Source of the DNA: Streptacidiphilus rugosus AM-16
GTDB lineage: Bacteria > Actinomycetota > Actinomycetes > Streptomycetales > Streptomycetaceae
Assembly (NCBI RefSeq): GCF_000744655.1
Contig: NZ_JQMJ01000004.1
Coordinates: 6,572,001-6,636,000, forward strand
DNA length: 64,000 nucleotides
Reading direction: 5' to 3'
The position numbers and the translations under genes were made by a program. The notes under the pieces were generated by a model that was given only the letters and a program-made list of their open reading frames with translations, did no database searches and was not told where the DNA came from. Every line of letters begins with the position of its first letter. Positions within the stretch are counted from its first letter, which is position 1. This document shows, piece by piece, positions 35,797 through 44,592 of this stretch.

Positions 35797-38487
35797 ATGC
35801 GATACCGGGTGCTGGGACCGGTGACCATGAGACCGCGCACGCCCACCGCGGCCAAGGTGCGGGTGCTGCTGGCCACCTTCCTGGTCAGGAAGGGCGAGGT
35901 GGTCTCCACCGAGGCCCTCATCGACGAGCTGTGGGGCGACGAACCGCCGCGCACCGTCACCACCACGCTTCAGGTGTACATCTCCCAACTGCGCACCCTG
36001 CTGTCCGGCGGAGCCGACGGCATGGCGCCCAGGGACGGGGTGCTGCAGACCCAACCGCCCGGCTACCGCCTGACGGTGGGTCCGGACGAGCTGGACCTGA
36101 CCCGGTTCGAGGCTCTGGCGGCGAGCGGCCGCCGCGCGTACGAGCGCGGCGACCACGAGGAGGCGCGGTCCTGGCTGCGCGAGGCGCTGGGCCTGTGGAC
36201 CGGCGCCGCCCTCTCGGGCGTCCCGCACGGCTCCCTGCTCTCCGCCGCCGCCGTCCATCTGGAGGAGTCGCGTCTGTCGGCGCTGGAGCTGCGGATCGCC
36301 GCCGAGCTGCGGATCGGCCTGCACCGCGAACTGACCGCCGAACTACTGGCCCTGGCCGCCGAGCACCCCTACCGGGAGACCCTGCACGGCCATGTGATGG
36401 TCGCCCTGTACCGCTCCGAGCGGCAGTCCGACGCGCTGCAGGCGTTCCGCGACCTCCGAAGCGCCCTGATCGACGAGCTCGGCGTCGAGCCGGGCCCCGG
36501 TCTGACCCGACTGCACGAGCGCATCCTGCGCTCCGACCCCGGGCTGGCCTGGCACGGCACGGACCGCGGCGCCGGCCGGGCCCCGGTCTTCTGGCTGCCG
36601 CCCGCCGCACCCGAACTGGTCGGCCGGGACCGCGTCCTGGCCACCGCCGACCGCCTGCTGACCGGCAAGGGCGACGTCGCGCCGACCCGCACGCTCGCCG
36701 TCTCCGGCCGGTCCGGCGTCGGCAAGACGGCCTTCGTGGTGGAGCTGGCCCGCCGCCACGGCGACCACTTCCCCGACGGACAGGTGCTGGTCAGGCTGCG
36801 CGACGCGGACAACCGCTCGCTCGATCCCGCGGCGGTCGCGCTGGCGGTGCTGCGAAGGGTCGAGTCGGCGCGCCTGCTCGCCGAGGCGGACGTCGACGTG
36901 GAGGCGGACGCGCAGCGGGAGTTGGGCCGGGCGCTGCGCGGACGACGGCTGCTGCTGATCCTCGACGACGTGGTCTCCGAGGAGCAGGTGCACCCGGTGG
37001 CGGGCGCCCTCGACCGCGGCGTGCTGCTGGTCACCAGCCGGCGGGCCCTCGTCGGCCTGGAGTCCGCCAAGCACCTGACGCTGGACGTCCTGACCGCCGG
37101 TGAGTCCGAGCGCCTGCTCGCCGACGCGGTCGGGGAGCGCATCACCGACGATCCCTCGGCCGCGGGCGGGATCGTCCGGCTCTGCGGTCGGCTGCCCCTG
37201 GCCCTGCGGGTGGCGGGCGCGGCACTGGGCGCGCGTCCGCACTGGTCGGCGGCGACCCTGCGGGAGCGGCTCGCCGACGAGCATCACTCCCTCGACCTGC
37301 TGTCCGTCGGCGATCTGGACGTGCGGGCCGCCCTGCTGGTCGGCTACCGCGAGATCGGCGCGGCCGAGCAGCGGGCCTTCCGGCTGCTCTCGCTCGCTCC
37401 CGAACCCGGCTTCACCCTGTGGGCGGCCGCCGCACTGCTGGGCGGACGTCCAGGTCCGACGGAACGGCTGCTGGAGAGGCTGGTCGAGGCCCGGCTGCTG
37501 GAGGTGTCGGCCCCCGGTCACCAGGGCGCGCCGCGCTACGCCTACCACCGACTGCTGCGCGCGCTGGCGCGCGAGCAGTTGGCCGCCACGGAGACCGAAC
37601 GGCAGCGCGCCGCGGCCGGCGACCGGCTGGCCCGCGCCTACCTGGCGCTGGCGCGCCATGCCGACCGCCTGCTCCTGCCCGGCCGGACCCCGCTCCGCGG
37701 CCGGCCGGCCGACCCCGACTCCCCGGACGCCCTGCACGACGTCGAGGGCGCGCCGATCGACGCGGCCCGCATCGTCGGGCCGTCCCCTGCGCGCTGGTTC
37801 CAGGAGGAGAGCACCGGCCTGCGCGACGCGATCCGCCACGCGTACGCCGCCGGACGCCGGCAGCTGGTGTGCTCGCTGGTCGAGGCCTTCGGGGGCTTTC
37901 TCGAGGCTTCCGCGCGGACCCAGGAGTGGGCCGAGCTCCTCGACCTGGCCCGGCACGCGGCCGAGCGGGCCGACGACGGCCACGGCCGCGCCGGAGCCCG
38001 GCTGGCCCTCGGCGACCTCGCCTGGCAGCAGCGCCGCACGGCGGAGGCCGCGGCCCACTACGCCGAGGCACGGCGCCTGTACGAGGACCTGGACGACCCG
38101 TCAGGAATCGCCCGCTGCCTGATCGGAAGCGGCGACACCGCGCTCAGCGACGGCGACGTCGCCCTCGCGGAACGCTGCTACACCGCCGCCGCCGGCTACG
38201 AGCCCGACCGGCGCACGGCCATCGACATCGACCGCGGGCTGGCGCTGGTGGATCTGATGAGCGGCCGCGCGGAGGACGCGCTGCGTCGCTTCCAGGACTT
38301 CTCCTTGGCCGCGGAGCACTTCGGCGACCAGCGGTGGAGCAGGTTCGGGCAGCGCAGCGTCGTCCGGATCCTGGAACACCTGGTCGACTGGTACAACAGC
38401 CAGCGCCATCCGGCCCCCTCGGCGGTGGAGCTGCGTCCGGGCGTCTGGCTGCTGCGGTCGCCCGCCGGCGTGGGAGTGCCCTCATGA
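35797..38487 (+). CDS. Second large SARP-family regulator
   Basis: 896 residues: winged-helix DNA-binding domain (about 1-95), BTAD (about 98-245), then an NB-ARC-like ATPase with Walker A GRSGVGKT near residue 304 and LLLILDD as Walker B, then helical repeats (shorter C-terminal part than the SARP at 30569). It starts with ATG 35797 after a GGGG-rich ribosome site and overlaps the TetR gene start by 4 bp. It is the second candidate to bind the cluster's heptamer repeats. Confidence 0.9.
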   Translation: MRYRVLGPVTMRPRTPTAAKVRVLLATFLVRKGEVVSTEALIDELWGDEPPRTVTTTLQVYISQLRTLLSGGADGMAPRDGVLQTQPPGYRLTVGPDELDLTRFEALAASGRRAYERGDHEEARSWLREALGLWTGAALSGVPHGSLLSAAAVHLEESRLSALELRIAAELRIGLHRELTAELLALAAEHPYRETLHGHVMVALYRSERQSDALQAFRDLRSALIDELGVEPGPGLTRLHERILRSDPGLAWHGTDRGAGRAPVFWLPPAAPELVGRDRVLATADRLLTGKGDVAPTRTLAVSGRSGVGKTAFVVELARRHGDHFPDGQVLVRLRDADNRSLDPAAVALAVLRRVESARLLAEADVDVEADAQRELGRALRGRRLLLILDDVVSEEQVHPVAGALDRGVLLVTSRRALVGLESAKHLTLDVLTAGESERLLADAVGERITDDPSAAGGIVRLCGRLPLALRVAGAALGARPHWSAATLRERLADEHHSLDLLSVGDLDVRAALLVGYREIGAAEQRAFRLLSLAPEPGFTLWAAAALLGGRPGPTERLLERLVEARLLEVSAPGHQGAPRYAYHRLLRALAREQLAATETERQRAAAGDRLARAYLALARHADRLLLPGRTPLRGRPADPDSPDALHDVEGAPIDAARIVGPSPARWFQEESTGLRDAIRHAYAAGRRQLVCSLVEAFGGFLEASARTQEWAELLDLARHAAERADDGHGRAGARLALGDLAWQQRRTAEAAAHYAEARRLYEDLDDPSGIARCLIGSGDTALSDGDVALAERCYTAAAGYEPDRRTAIDIDRGLALVDLMSGRAEDALRRFQDFSLAAEHFGDQRWSRFGQRSVVRILEHLVDWYNSQRHPAPSAVELRPGVWLLRSPAGVGVPS

Positions 38488-39031
38488 CCGGGCCGGCCTT
38501 CGGTTCGGTCCGGGTCAGGGCCAGGGAGGGCGTCGTCCTGGAGATCAAGGCGGCCGCCTGGCGGCAGGTGGCCGCGCACGGACAGGAGAACCTCTCCCTG
38601 CGGGCCGTCGCGCGCGAACTGGGCGTGGTCTCCTCGTCCCTGTACCGCTACTTCCCCAGCCGCGAGAGCCTGTTGGAGGCTCTGGCCGCCGACGCGCACC
38701 AGTCCCTCGCCGAACGTCTGGCCCCGGCGGCCGAAGGCCCGTCCGCCCCCGCCCGCTGGCACTCCCTCTGCGCCGCCGCCCGCGCCTGGGCCCTGGACCA
38801 CCCCCACCAGTTCGCCCTCCTCGACGCCCACCCCCTCCCCGACACCGCCGCCCCCTCACCCACCTCGCCCACGCCACCGGCCCCCACCGCGCCGTCCTCG
38901 CCTGGGCCCTCCTCCTCGGCCTCCTCCGCTTCGACCTCCACCTCCGCCCCCACGCGGCAGCCGACTGCCCCTACTCGGCCTCCTTCTTCACCGAGGGCGC
39001 GGAGGCCCTGGGGGCGTTCCTCTGCCCGTGA
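38484..39031 (+). pseudogene. TetR-family regulator with a frameshift
   Basis: The first 120 residues are a normal TetR protein (helix-turn-helix: LSLRAVARELGVVSSSLYRYF). From about 38853 the frame turns into a Ser/Pro/Thr-rich string, while the next frame gives a plausible TetR C-terminus (AVLAWALLLGLLRFDLHLR, ending at TGA 39029-39031). One C missing from the run at 38851-38855 would restore a protein of about 182 residues. It is either a real frameshift, a sequencing error in a C run, or a phase-variable tract. The start overlaps the SARP stop (ATGA). Confidence 0.75.
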
Positions 39032-39095
39032 CCATCGGCCGGCCGGTGCATCGGGCACCATGGTCGCCGGTGCGTTGGGGCATGCGAGAGGCAGG

Positions 39096-39674
39096 GTGCT
39101 GCGGGTGGCCGGAGTCGAGCAGGCAGTGTTGACGGAGCTGTGGGAACGGCGATGGCCCTTCTGCCCTCCCGTCGGATACAAGCTCCGCGGTCCCTACCGT
39201 GACGTCTGGGTACGCTTCCACAGTCTCCCGGAGTCGAAGCGCTATGCAGAGGACGAGGGTGAGTACGCCATCGTCCTGGAGCGGTACAACGCCGTCCTCG
39301 ACGAGCTGTTCGCCGGGACGGACGTGTACGTCATCACTCCCCTGTGGACCAACGAGCCCGACCTCCCGGCGCACCGACCGGGCGGCGACTACTGGCAGAG
39401 CCTGCTCGTGGAGGACGACCCCGACCCGGAGTTCCGCGCCTACTGCCACCTCTTCGTCTCCAGCCGGCCGTGGCGACACGGCTGCATCGACGGGATGCTG
39501 CGAGACATCGCCGATGACAGGCTGGCAGGCGTCCTCATCACCGACACTCAGATGCAGCGCATCCACCATCCCTACGACGGCGGTGCCGACGTCCTCGTCG
39601 CCACACCCCAAGAGCGGGATCGGCTGCGCGATCGGCACGCCGCCTGGCTGTCCAGCCATCCGAGCGGTCTCTGA
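39096..39674 (+). CDS. DUF3885-like protein
   Basis: About 192 residues. LTELWERRWPFCPPVGYKLR near the start and WVRFHSLPESKRY, followed by EYAIVLERYNAVLDEL, match the DUF3885 pattern as I recall it; function unknown. The start is uncertain: GTG 39096 with AGAGG 4 bp upstream, ATG 39060, or GTG 39105. It is probably outside the biosynthetic cluster. Confidence 0.65.
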   Translation: MLRVAGVEQAVLTELWERRWPFCPPVGYKLRGPYRDVWVRFHSLPESKRYAEDEGEYAIVLERYNAVLDELFAGTDVYVITPLWTNEPDLPAHRPGGDYWQSLLVEDDPDPEFRAYCHLFVSSRPWRHGCIDGMLRDIADDRLAGVLITDTQMQRIHHPYDGGADVLVATPQERDRLRDRHAAWLSSHPSGL

Positions 39675-39814
39675 GCGCCCCGCGTCGGGCGCAAAGCCGA
39701 CGGCGACGCGGATCACTGTCCACTACAACAGTCGGTACGGTGGGCACGCGCAGAGCATGGCACCGTATGGGGCCGCTTCTCCCCGTGACTTCGAATCGAT
39801 GCTGAAGAACGAGA

Positions 39815-40100
39815 ATGCTTCGCTGGGCCCCGAGTGCCGACATCGTCGTGATCGGCCATCCCTACGAATACCCGCCTAACCCGACCAGTCCCGGTAGTTC
39901 AGGAACATGGTGGAGCCGACATCCAATATGTCAACCCGCAGCCGGCATTCATCGGGCATGCCCTTTGCGACAGCAGCCCCTGGCTCATAGCACCGTCGCT
40001 CACCCGGGCCAGAGCGGGCTTCTTCCACCCGAACCAGGCCGGGCAAGCGGAATACGCCACCCTCATCAACCAGTGCCTGACCGGAAAGATCTCGTGCTGA
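39815..40100 (+). pseudogene. SGNH/GDSL hydrolase remnant
   Basis: Two fragments in different frames. From about 39826 one frame reads APSADIVVIGHPYEYP; from 39915 another reads through FIGHALCDSSPWL and FFHPNQAGQAEYATLINQCL to TGA 40098-40100. This is the C-terminal end of an SGNH esterase, with the His of the FHPNxxGQ motif. The N-terminal catalytic Ser region is not found, so the gene is decayed. The rest of the 39675-40271 gap holds nothing I can support besides a hairpin. Confidence 0.6.
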
Positions 40101-40143
40101 CGAGGCACGCTCCGGCGTTGCCAGCCGCCTGAGCAACCGTGGG

Positions 40144-40180
40144 CGTCAACGAGTTCGGCCGATGGCCGAGTTCGTTGACG
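40144..40180. terminator. Hairpin after the hydrolase remnant
   Basis: 17-bp arms CGTCAACGAGTTCGGCC / GGCCGAGTTCGTTGACG with two central mismatches and a 3-nt loop. Confidence 0.5.
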
Positions 40181-40271
40181 TCCACGCCAGTAGGCTGCCG
40201 ATCAGCCCTGCCGACGATCCCATGATCAGCACGCAGGAAACGGGGACCGCCCGCCAAGGAGGACTGCTGAC

Positions 40272-41072
40272 ATGCAACTGTCCCCTCTCATGATCCAGAC
40301 AATCAATGCCCCCGCACGGGTACTCGGGGCCGCTCTGCTCAGCAGAAGGCAATTCAACCTGTCTCGATGGACCCGCGGGCAGGAATTTATCGACCTTCAC
40401 GCCTCCGCAGTGTCCTGGCTGGATGAGAACCTGAACATTCTCGAATGCGAATCCCCTTGGCTGCACCGGTTCGGCGTCGACACGTGGGACTACTGCCACG
40501 GCGCCGTGCGCTCGATGTTTCACTTTTCCGTCGCAGCGCCCCGACACGTACCGAGCGTGGGATGCACTCGCAACGTCATCGCGGTCTACGGGTTCGATGG
40601 AGACCCGGGCGAGCGTCTCGAAAAAATTGCCGAGACCATGTCGGCGGCAGGATGGAAGAGAATCGCGCCGTTGCCAATGAGGCCGTGGGAGGGCGACAAC
40701 GGCTATGCAATGCTGGAGTGGCAGCCTATCCCCGTGGCGGGCCCTCGACCCGCCGAGGATGTCGTAGCGCCGTGGGGCGGGCGTAATTCCTCGCCTTACA
40801 TAGCGCTGTCCTGGTGCAGTCGCGGAGAACAGACCCCACTGGATCAAGACCCCAGTCGGATGCATATCAACACGCGGAATTACCTCGCACTCGAGTCCAG
40901 CGGGACTGAATACTGGAAGATTCCAGATGCCGTCCTGGAAGGTCATGAGCACGTGCTCGCCGTGAATATCAACCTCGGGTACTACTCAAGCCTGGACTCA
41001 ATGCGAAGTCAGCGACGGATCCCTCGTCATCTTCTCCCGACAAAGCCAAAGCCGTGGGGTTCCACGCAGTAG
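40272..41072 (+). CDS. Unrecognised protein of lower GC
   Basis: 266 residues; no family recognised. AGGAGG is 9 bp upstream of ATG 40272, so it is likely translated. The product is soluble, with many aromatic residues (WLHRFGVDTWDYCHGAVRSM, EYWKIPD, INLGYYSSL) and no signal peptide. Codon use is visibly less GC-rich than its neighbours (for example AAA ATT GCC, AAT TAC CTC), which suggests acquisition. It lies between a decayed hydrolase and the housekeeping block. Confidence 0.7.
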   Translation: MQLSPLMIQTINAPARVLGAALLSRRQFNLSRWTRGQEFIDLHASAVSWLDENLNILECESPWLHRFGVDTWDYCHGAVRSMFHFSVAAPRHVPSVGCTRNVIAVYGFDGDPGERLEKIAETMSAAGWKRIAPLPMRPWEGDNGYAMLEWQPIPVAGPRPAEDVVAPWGGRNSSPYIALSWCSRGEQTPLDQDPSRMHINTRNYLALESSGTEYWKIPDAVLEGHEHVLAVNINLGYYSSLDSMRSQRRIPRHLLPTKPKPWGSTQ

Positions 41073-41378
41073 CAATCGAAGGGCGGCGACCTCGACGAAG
41101 CGCACGCGACCTTGCTGGCCGCACGCCAACCCACGTTCCCCTGCGGCTGGCTCCAGCTCAATGGCTCCATCGGGGCGCCAACCAGCTTCGTGAGCTTCAT
41201 GCCTGGCCCCCTTCTCGCCCGGTGTCGAGTTCGATGCTCCCGACCCTGTGCCGGATGGTGCACGTGGGAGGAGTTTCGATGACTGGAAACTGATCATCGC
41301 CGGGCGCCTTCAGGAAGCTGATACGCCGCCAGGCCAGTCGCCACCACGTCACCACCGTGCCCGGAAGCACACAGGAAC
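41073..41378. other. Non-coding or decayed stretch
   Basis: No convincing gene on either strand; short open frames lack ribosome sites and family motifs. GC is mixed, like the preceding gene, and it could hold the remains of an inserted segment. Confidence 0.4.
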
Positions 41379-41409
41379 GGCCCGGAACACTCCGAAGAGT
41401 GGCCGGGCC
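41379..41409 (-). terminator. Hairpin terminator after ychF
   Basis: Stem GGCCCGG-AA-CACTC / GAGTG-G-CCGGGCC with loop CGAA, 62-92 bp beyond the ychF stop. Confidence 0.75.
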
Positions 41410-41470
41410 GCCAGGGCTCTGAACAGCATGTTCGATTCTCATGGCCTGGCCTGCAAGACCAGCCCAGGCG

Positions 41471-42544
41471 TCAGACGTTGAAGCGGAACTCCACCACGTC
41501 GCCGTCCTGCATCACGTACTCCTTGCCCTCGATGCGGGACTTGCCCTTGGCGCGGGCCTCGGGAATGGAACCGCAGTCGACCAGGTCGTCGAAGGAGACG
41601 ACCTCGGCCTTGATGAAGCCCTTCTGGAAGTCCGTGTGGATCACACCGGCGGCCTCGGGGGCGGTCGCGCCCTTCTTGATGGTCCAGGCGCGCACCTCCT
41701 TCGGGCCGGCCGTGAGGTAGGTCTGCAGGCCGAGGGTCTCGAAGCCGACGCGGCCGAGGGTGGCCATGCCGGCCTCCTCCTGGCCCATGGACTGGAGGAG
41801 CTCGAGGGCGTCGCCCTCGTCCATGCCGATCAGCTCGGACTCGATCTTGGCGTTGAGGAAGATCGCCTCGGCCGGGGCCACCAGCGCGCGCTGGGCGTCC
41901 TTGAACTCCTCGTTGGTGAGCTCGTCCTCGTCGACGTTGAAGACGTAGAGGAAGGGCTTGACCGTCAGCAGGTGGAGGTCGCGGATCGACTCCTTGTCGA
42001 AGCCGACCTCGAAGAGGGTCTTGCCGGACTCCAGGACCTTCTGCGCCGCCTCGACGGCGACCAGCTGGGCCGCCGACTCCTTCTTGAGGCGGGACTCCTT
42101 CTGCAGCCGGGGCACCACCTTTTCGATGGTCTGCAGGTCGGCCAGGATCAGCTCGGTGTTGATGGTCTCGATGTCGTCCTTCGGCGAGACCTTGCCGTCG
42201 ACGTGCACCACGTCCGGGTCCTCGAAGGCCCGGATGACCTGGCAGATCGCGTCCGACTCGCGGATGTTCGCGAGGAACTTGTTGCCCAGGCCCTCGCCGA
42301 CGCTCGCGCCGCGCACGATGCCCGCGATGTCGACGAAGTCGACCGTCGCCGGGAGCACCCGCTGCGAACCGAAGATCTTCGCCAGCACGGCCAGCCGCGC
42401 GTCCGGCACGCCGACGACGCCGACGTTGGGCTCGATGGTGGCGAAGGGGTAGTTGGCCGCGAGCACATCGTTCTTGGTCAGGGCGTTGAACAGGGTCGAC
42501 TTGCCGACGTTCGGCAGGCCGACGATTCCGATCGAGAGCGACAT
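41471..42544 (-). CDS. ychF: Obg-like ATPase YchF
   Basis: 357 residues, full length. G1 GLPNVGKSTLFNALT, switch FVDIAGIVRGASVGEGLGN, and NVDEDE at the place where true GTPases have NKxD, which accounts for the ATP preference of YchF. The C-terminal TGS domain holds GAKEVRAW-like and IHTDFQKGFI-type segments. Redox/stress-related ribosome-associated ATPase. Monocistronic, leftward, with a terminator at 41379. Confidence 0.97.
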   Translation of the reverse strand: MSLSIGIVGLPNVGKSTLFNALTKNDVLAANYPFATIEPNVGVVGVPDARLAVLAKIFGSQRVLPATVDFVDIAGIVRGASVGEGLGNKFLANIRESDAICQVIRAFEDPDVVHVDGKVSPKDDIETINTELILADLQTIEKVVPRLQKESRLKKESAAQLVAVEAAQKVLESGKTLFEVGFDKESIRDLHLLTVKPFLYVFNVDEDELTNEEFKDAQRALVAPAEAIFLNAKIESELIGMDEGDALELLQSMGQEEAGMATLGRVGFETLGLQTYLTAGPKEVRAWTIKKGATAPEAAGVIHTDFQKGFIKAEVVSFDDLVDCGSIPEARAKGKSRIEGKEYVMQDGDVVEFRFNV

Positions 42545-42741
42545 GTGGCGGAGTCCCGGGTTCGAGGGGCGAGCGTACAGCCCCCCAGTCTACGGTTCGC
42601 CGCGATGCCGCCCGAACGGCTCAATCGGGTGACCCGAACGAACTCTCGGCGTGTCCGTCCCCTTATGTGGCATTAATCCGACCTTACGTTGGTGTTGTGG
42701 AGTACCGAAGCAGCAGCACTCAGCCAGAGCGGGAGCGGAAC

Positions 42742-43197
42742 GTGGCCCTGCCGAAGCCTGCGCGCTCCCCCGAGGCCGCGGCGCGCGCGGCCCGTCCGCA
42801 GACCGCCCCCGCCCGGACCCCCCAGCGGCTCACCGCTGTCGGCTGCGGCCTGTTCGTCCTCGTCGGCGTGCTGGCCGGCGGCGGCCTGGACGAGCTCCTG
42901 TTCGACAGTTCGGGCGTACTTCTGGGCCTGGCCTACCTCGCGGTCTGCTTCCAGGCGTCGGTACGCGTCCGGTCCTCGGACCTGGCGGCCGCGCCGATCA
43001 GCGGGCCCATCTGCTTCGCCGTTGCGCTGCTGCTCTTCGGCAAGGACCCCGGGGGTGGCTGGGGCGGTCGCGTGATCGGTCTCGCCGAGTCCCTCGCGGT
43101 CGACGCGGGCTGGCTCTTCGCCGGCACCGCCCTCAGCGTCGCCATCGCCCTGGCCCGCCACTTCTCGCTGGCGCACGCCCGCCGCAAGGCGCCCTGA
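42742..43197 (+). CDS. DUF6542-like membrane protein
   Basis: 151 residues from GTG 42742, which has GGGAG 7 bp upstream. After a Pro/Ala-rich start there are four hydrophobic segments (VGCGLFVLVGVLAGGGL, VLLGLAYLAVCF, ISGPICFAVALLLFG, GWLFAGTALSVAIALA). This matches the DUF6542 membrane proteins that I recall sitting near ychF/ispH in Streptomyces; function unknown. Divergent from ychF. Confidence 0.75.
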   Translation: MALPKPARSPEAAARAARPQTAPARTPQRLTAVGCGLFVLVGVLAGGGLDELLFDSSGVLLGLAYLAVCFQASVRVRSSDLAAAPISGPICFAVALLLFGKDPGGGWGGRVIGLAESLAVDAGWLFAGTALSVAIALARHFSLAHARRKAP

Positions 43198-43342
43198 CGG
43201 GTACTGTCCCCAGATATTGAACATGTTCAAAAACCTTGGCAGGATGATGCCGTGCAGCGCGGGGCCCGCGGAACCGGAGCCTCACGTCGCCGACCGCCGC
43301 CGAGCCCGGCCGCGGCTCCCCGGGGGACTCGGAGTGCCTGCC

Positions 43343-43678
43343 ATGATCTTCTTTCTGCTGCTCTTCCTGGCCGTGGGCCTCGCCGTGACCGTCGGGCCCG
43401 CGATCGTGCTGGGCCTGACCGTGGCCCTGCTGGCCGCGTCCCTGCGGCTTCCGACGCGCATCGCGCTGCTGCTGGTGCCCGCGATCGGCCTGTCGCTGGG
43501 GTGGATCGCGGTGCTGCACGGGTCCTCCCTGCTGCCCGTGGCCCTGGCCCTCGTCATCGGGGCGACCGCAACCTCCGGAGCCGCAGGCATGGCCTGGACG
43601 GCGCACCGCCGTCGCTCCGCGAGGCCCCGGGTCGTGGTCTGGGGCGGCCGGCAGCCCTGGGCCGTACCGGGAGTCTGA
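43343..43678 (+). CDS. Small hypothetical membrane protein
   Basis: 111 residues from ATG 43343 (CGGAG 8 bp upstream); an earlier ATG at 43217 would add 42 charged residues. Two or three hydrophobic helices (IFFLLLFLAVGLAVTVG, IALLLVPAIGLSLGWIAVL, VALALVIGATATSGAAG), then a basic tail RRRSARPRVVVWGGRQ. No family recognised. Confidence 0.5.
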   Translation: MIFFLLLFLAVGLAVTVGPAIVLGLTVALLAASLRLPTRIALLLVPAIGLSLGWIAVLHGSSLLPVALALVIGATATSGAAGMAWTAHRRRSARPRVVVWGGRQPWAVPGV

Positions 43679-43709
43679 GCGACCTCGGCAGCCGTGCCGT
43701 GAACGGACG

Positions 43710-43742
43710 CTGCGCGACAGGCCATCTGGCTTGTCGCGCAGT
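43710..43742. repeat. Degenerate copy of the dispersed palindromic repeat
   Basis: CTGCGCGACAGGCCA ... TGGCTTGTCGCGCAG, the core of the 17814 repeat without the outer GGGGCGCGGGGAA arm. Confidence 0.6.
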
Positions 43743-43802
43743 TCGCCGCAGGCGGAGGATCAGTGGGGGCTCGCGCCGCTCGAAAGAGGGGGCAACGGAC
43801 CG

Positions 43803-44555
43803 TCAGGCCTGCACGGCCAGCCTGGAGGCCTGCATCGCGGCGCCGATGATGCCGGCGTCGTTCTGGAGCTGGGCCGGGACGATCTCCGCCCGCAGGGGCT
43901 TCAGCAGGGGGAGGAACTTGTCCGCCTTACGGCTGACGCCGCCGCCGATGATGATCAGCTTCGGTGAGAACAGCATCTCGACCATGCCGAAGTAGTCGTC
44001 GAGCCGCTCGGCCCACTCCTGCCAGGACCAGTCGTGCTTCTCCCGCGCCGCCGAGCTCGCATGCCGCTCGGCGTCCTTGCCGTGGAGTTCCAGGTGGCCC
44101 AGCTCGGTGTTCGGGACCAGCGCGCCGTCGACGAAGAGCGCACTGCCGATGCCCGTGCCGAGCGTCAGCATCAGCACGACACCCTCGCGCCCGCGACCCG
44201 CGCCGAAGCGGACCTCGGCCAGGCCCGCCGCGTCGGCGTCGTTCACCACGGCGACCGGGCGGCCTCCGAGCCCCTCGCTGAAGAGCGCGGCCGCGTCCGT
44301 GCCGATCCATCCCTTGTCGACGTTGGCCGCCGTCCGCGTGGTGCCGTCGACGACGACGCCGGGGAAGGTGAGCCCGACGGGGCCGGCCCAGTCGAAGTGG
44401 CCCACGACCTCGCGGACCGCCTCGACCACCGCTTTGGGCTCGGAAGGCTGTGGGGTGAGCACCTTGAAGCGCTCACTGGCCAGCTCACCGCGGTCGAGAT
44501 CCGCGGGAGCGCCCTTGATGCCGGAACCGCCGATGTCCACTCCGAAGACATTCAC
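43803..44555 (-). CDS. ppgK: Polyphosphate glucokinase
   Basis: 250 residues, ROK family. VFGVDIGGSGIKGAPADL (phosphate-binding 1) and the TLGTGIGSALF loop (phosphate 2), with the LELHGKDAE segment typical of actinobacterial polyphosphate glucokinases. Phosphorylates glucose with polyphosphate or ATP in the cytoplasm. GTG start at 44555. Its gene adjoins ispH in the same direction (37-bp gap). Confidence 0.93.
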   Translation of the reverse strand: MNVFGVDIGGSGIKGAPADLDRGELASERFKVLTPQPSEPKAVVEAVREVVGHFDWAGPVGLTFPGVVVDGTTRTAANVDKGWIGTDAAALFSEGLGGRPVAVVNDADAAGLAEVRFGAGRGREGVVLMLTLGTGIGSALFVDGALVPNTELGHLELHGKDAERHASSAAREKHDWSWQEWAERLDDYFGMVEMLFSPKLIIIGGGVSRKADKFLPLLKPLRAEIVPAQLQNDAGIIGAAMQASRLAVQA

Positions 44556-44592
44556 GCGCTCCACGCTACGTCGGGCGCCCTCCGCTCGCCCG

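Noticed and set aside
38484..39674. One long TetR plus DUF3885 fusion protein
   Set aside because: The joining stretch is a Ser/Pro/Thr string in the wrong frame for the TetR C-terminus; the two are separate genes with a frameshift in the first.
41054..41442. Small open frames on both strands between the orphan gene and ychF
   Set aside because: No ribosome sites, no recognisable motifs and mutually overlapping.
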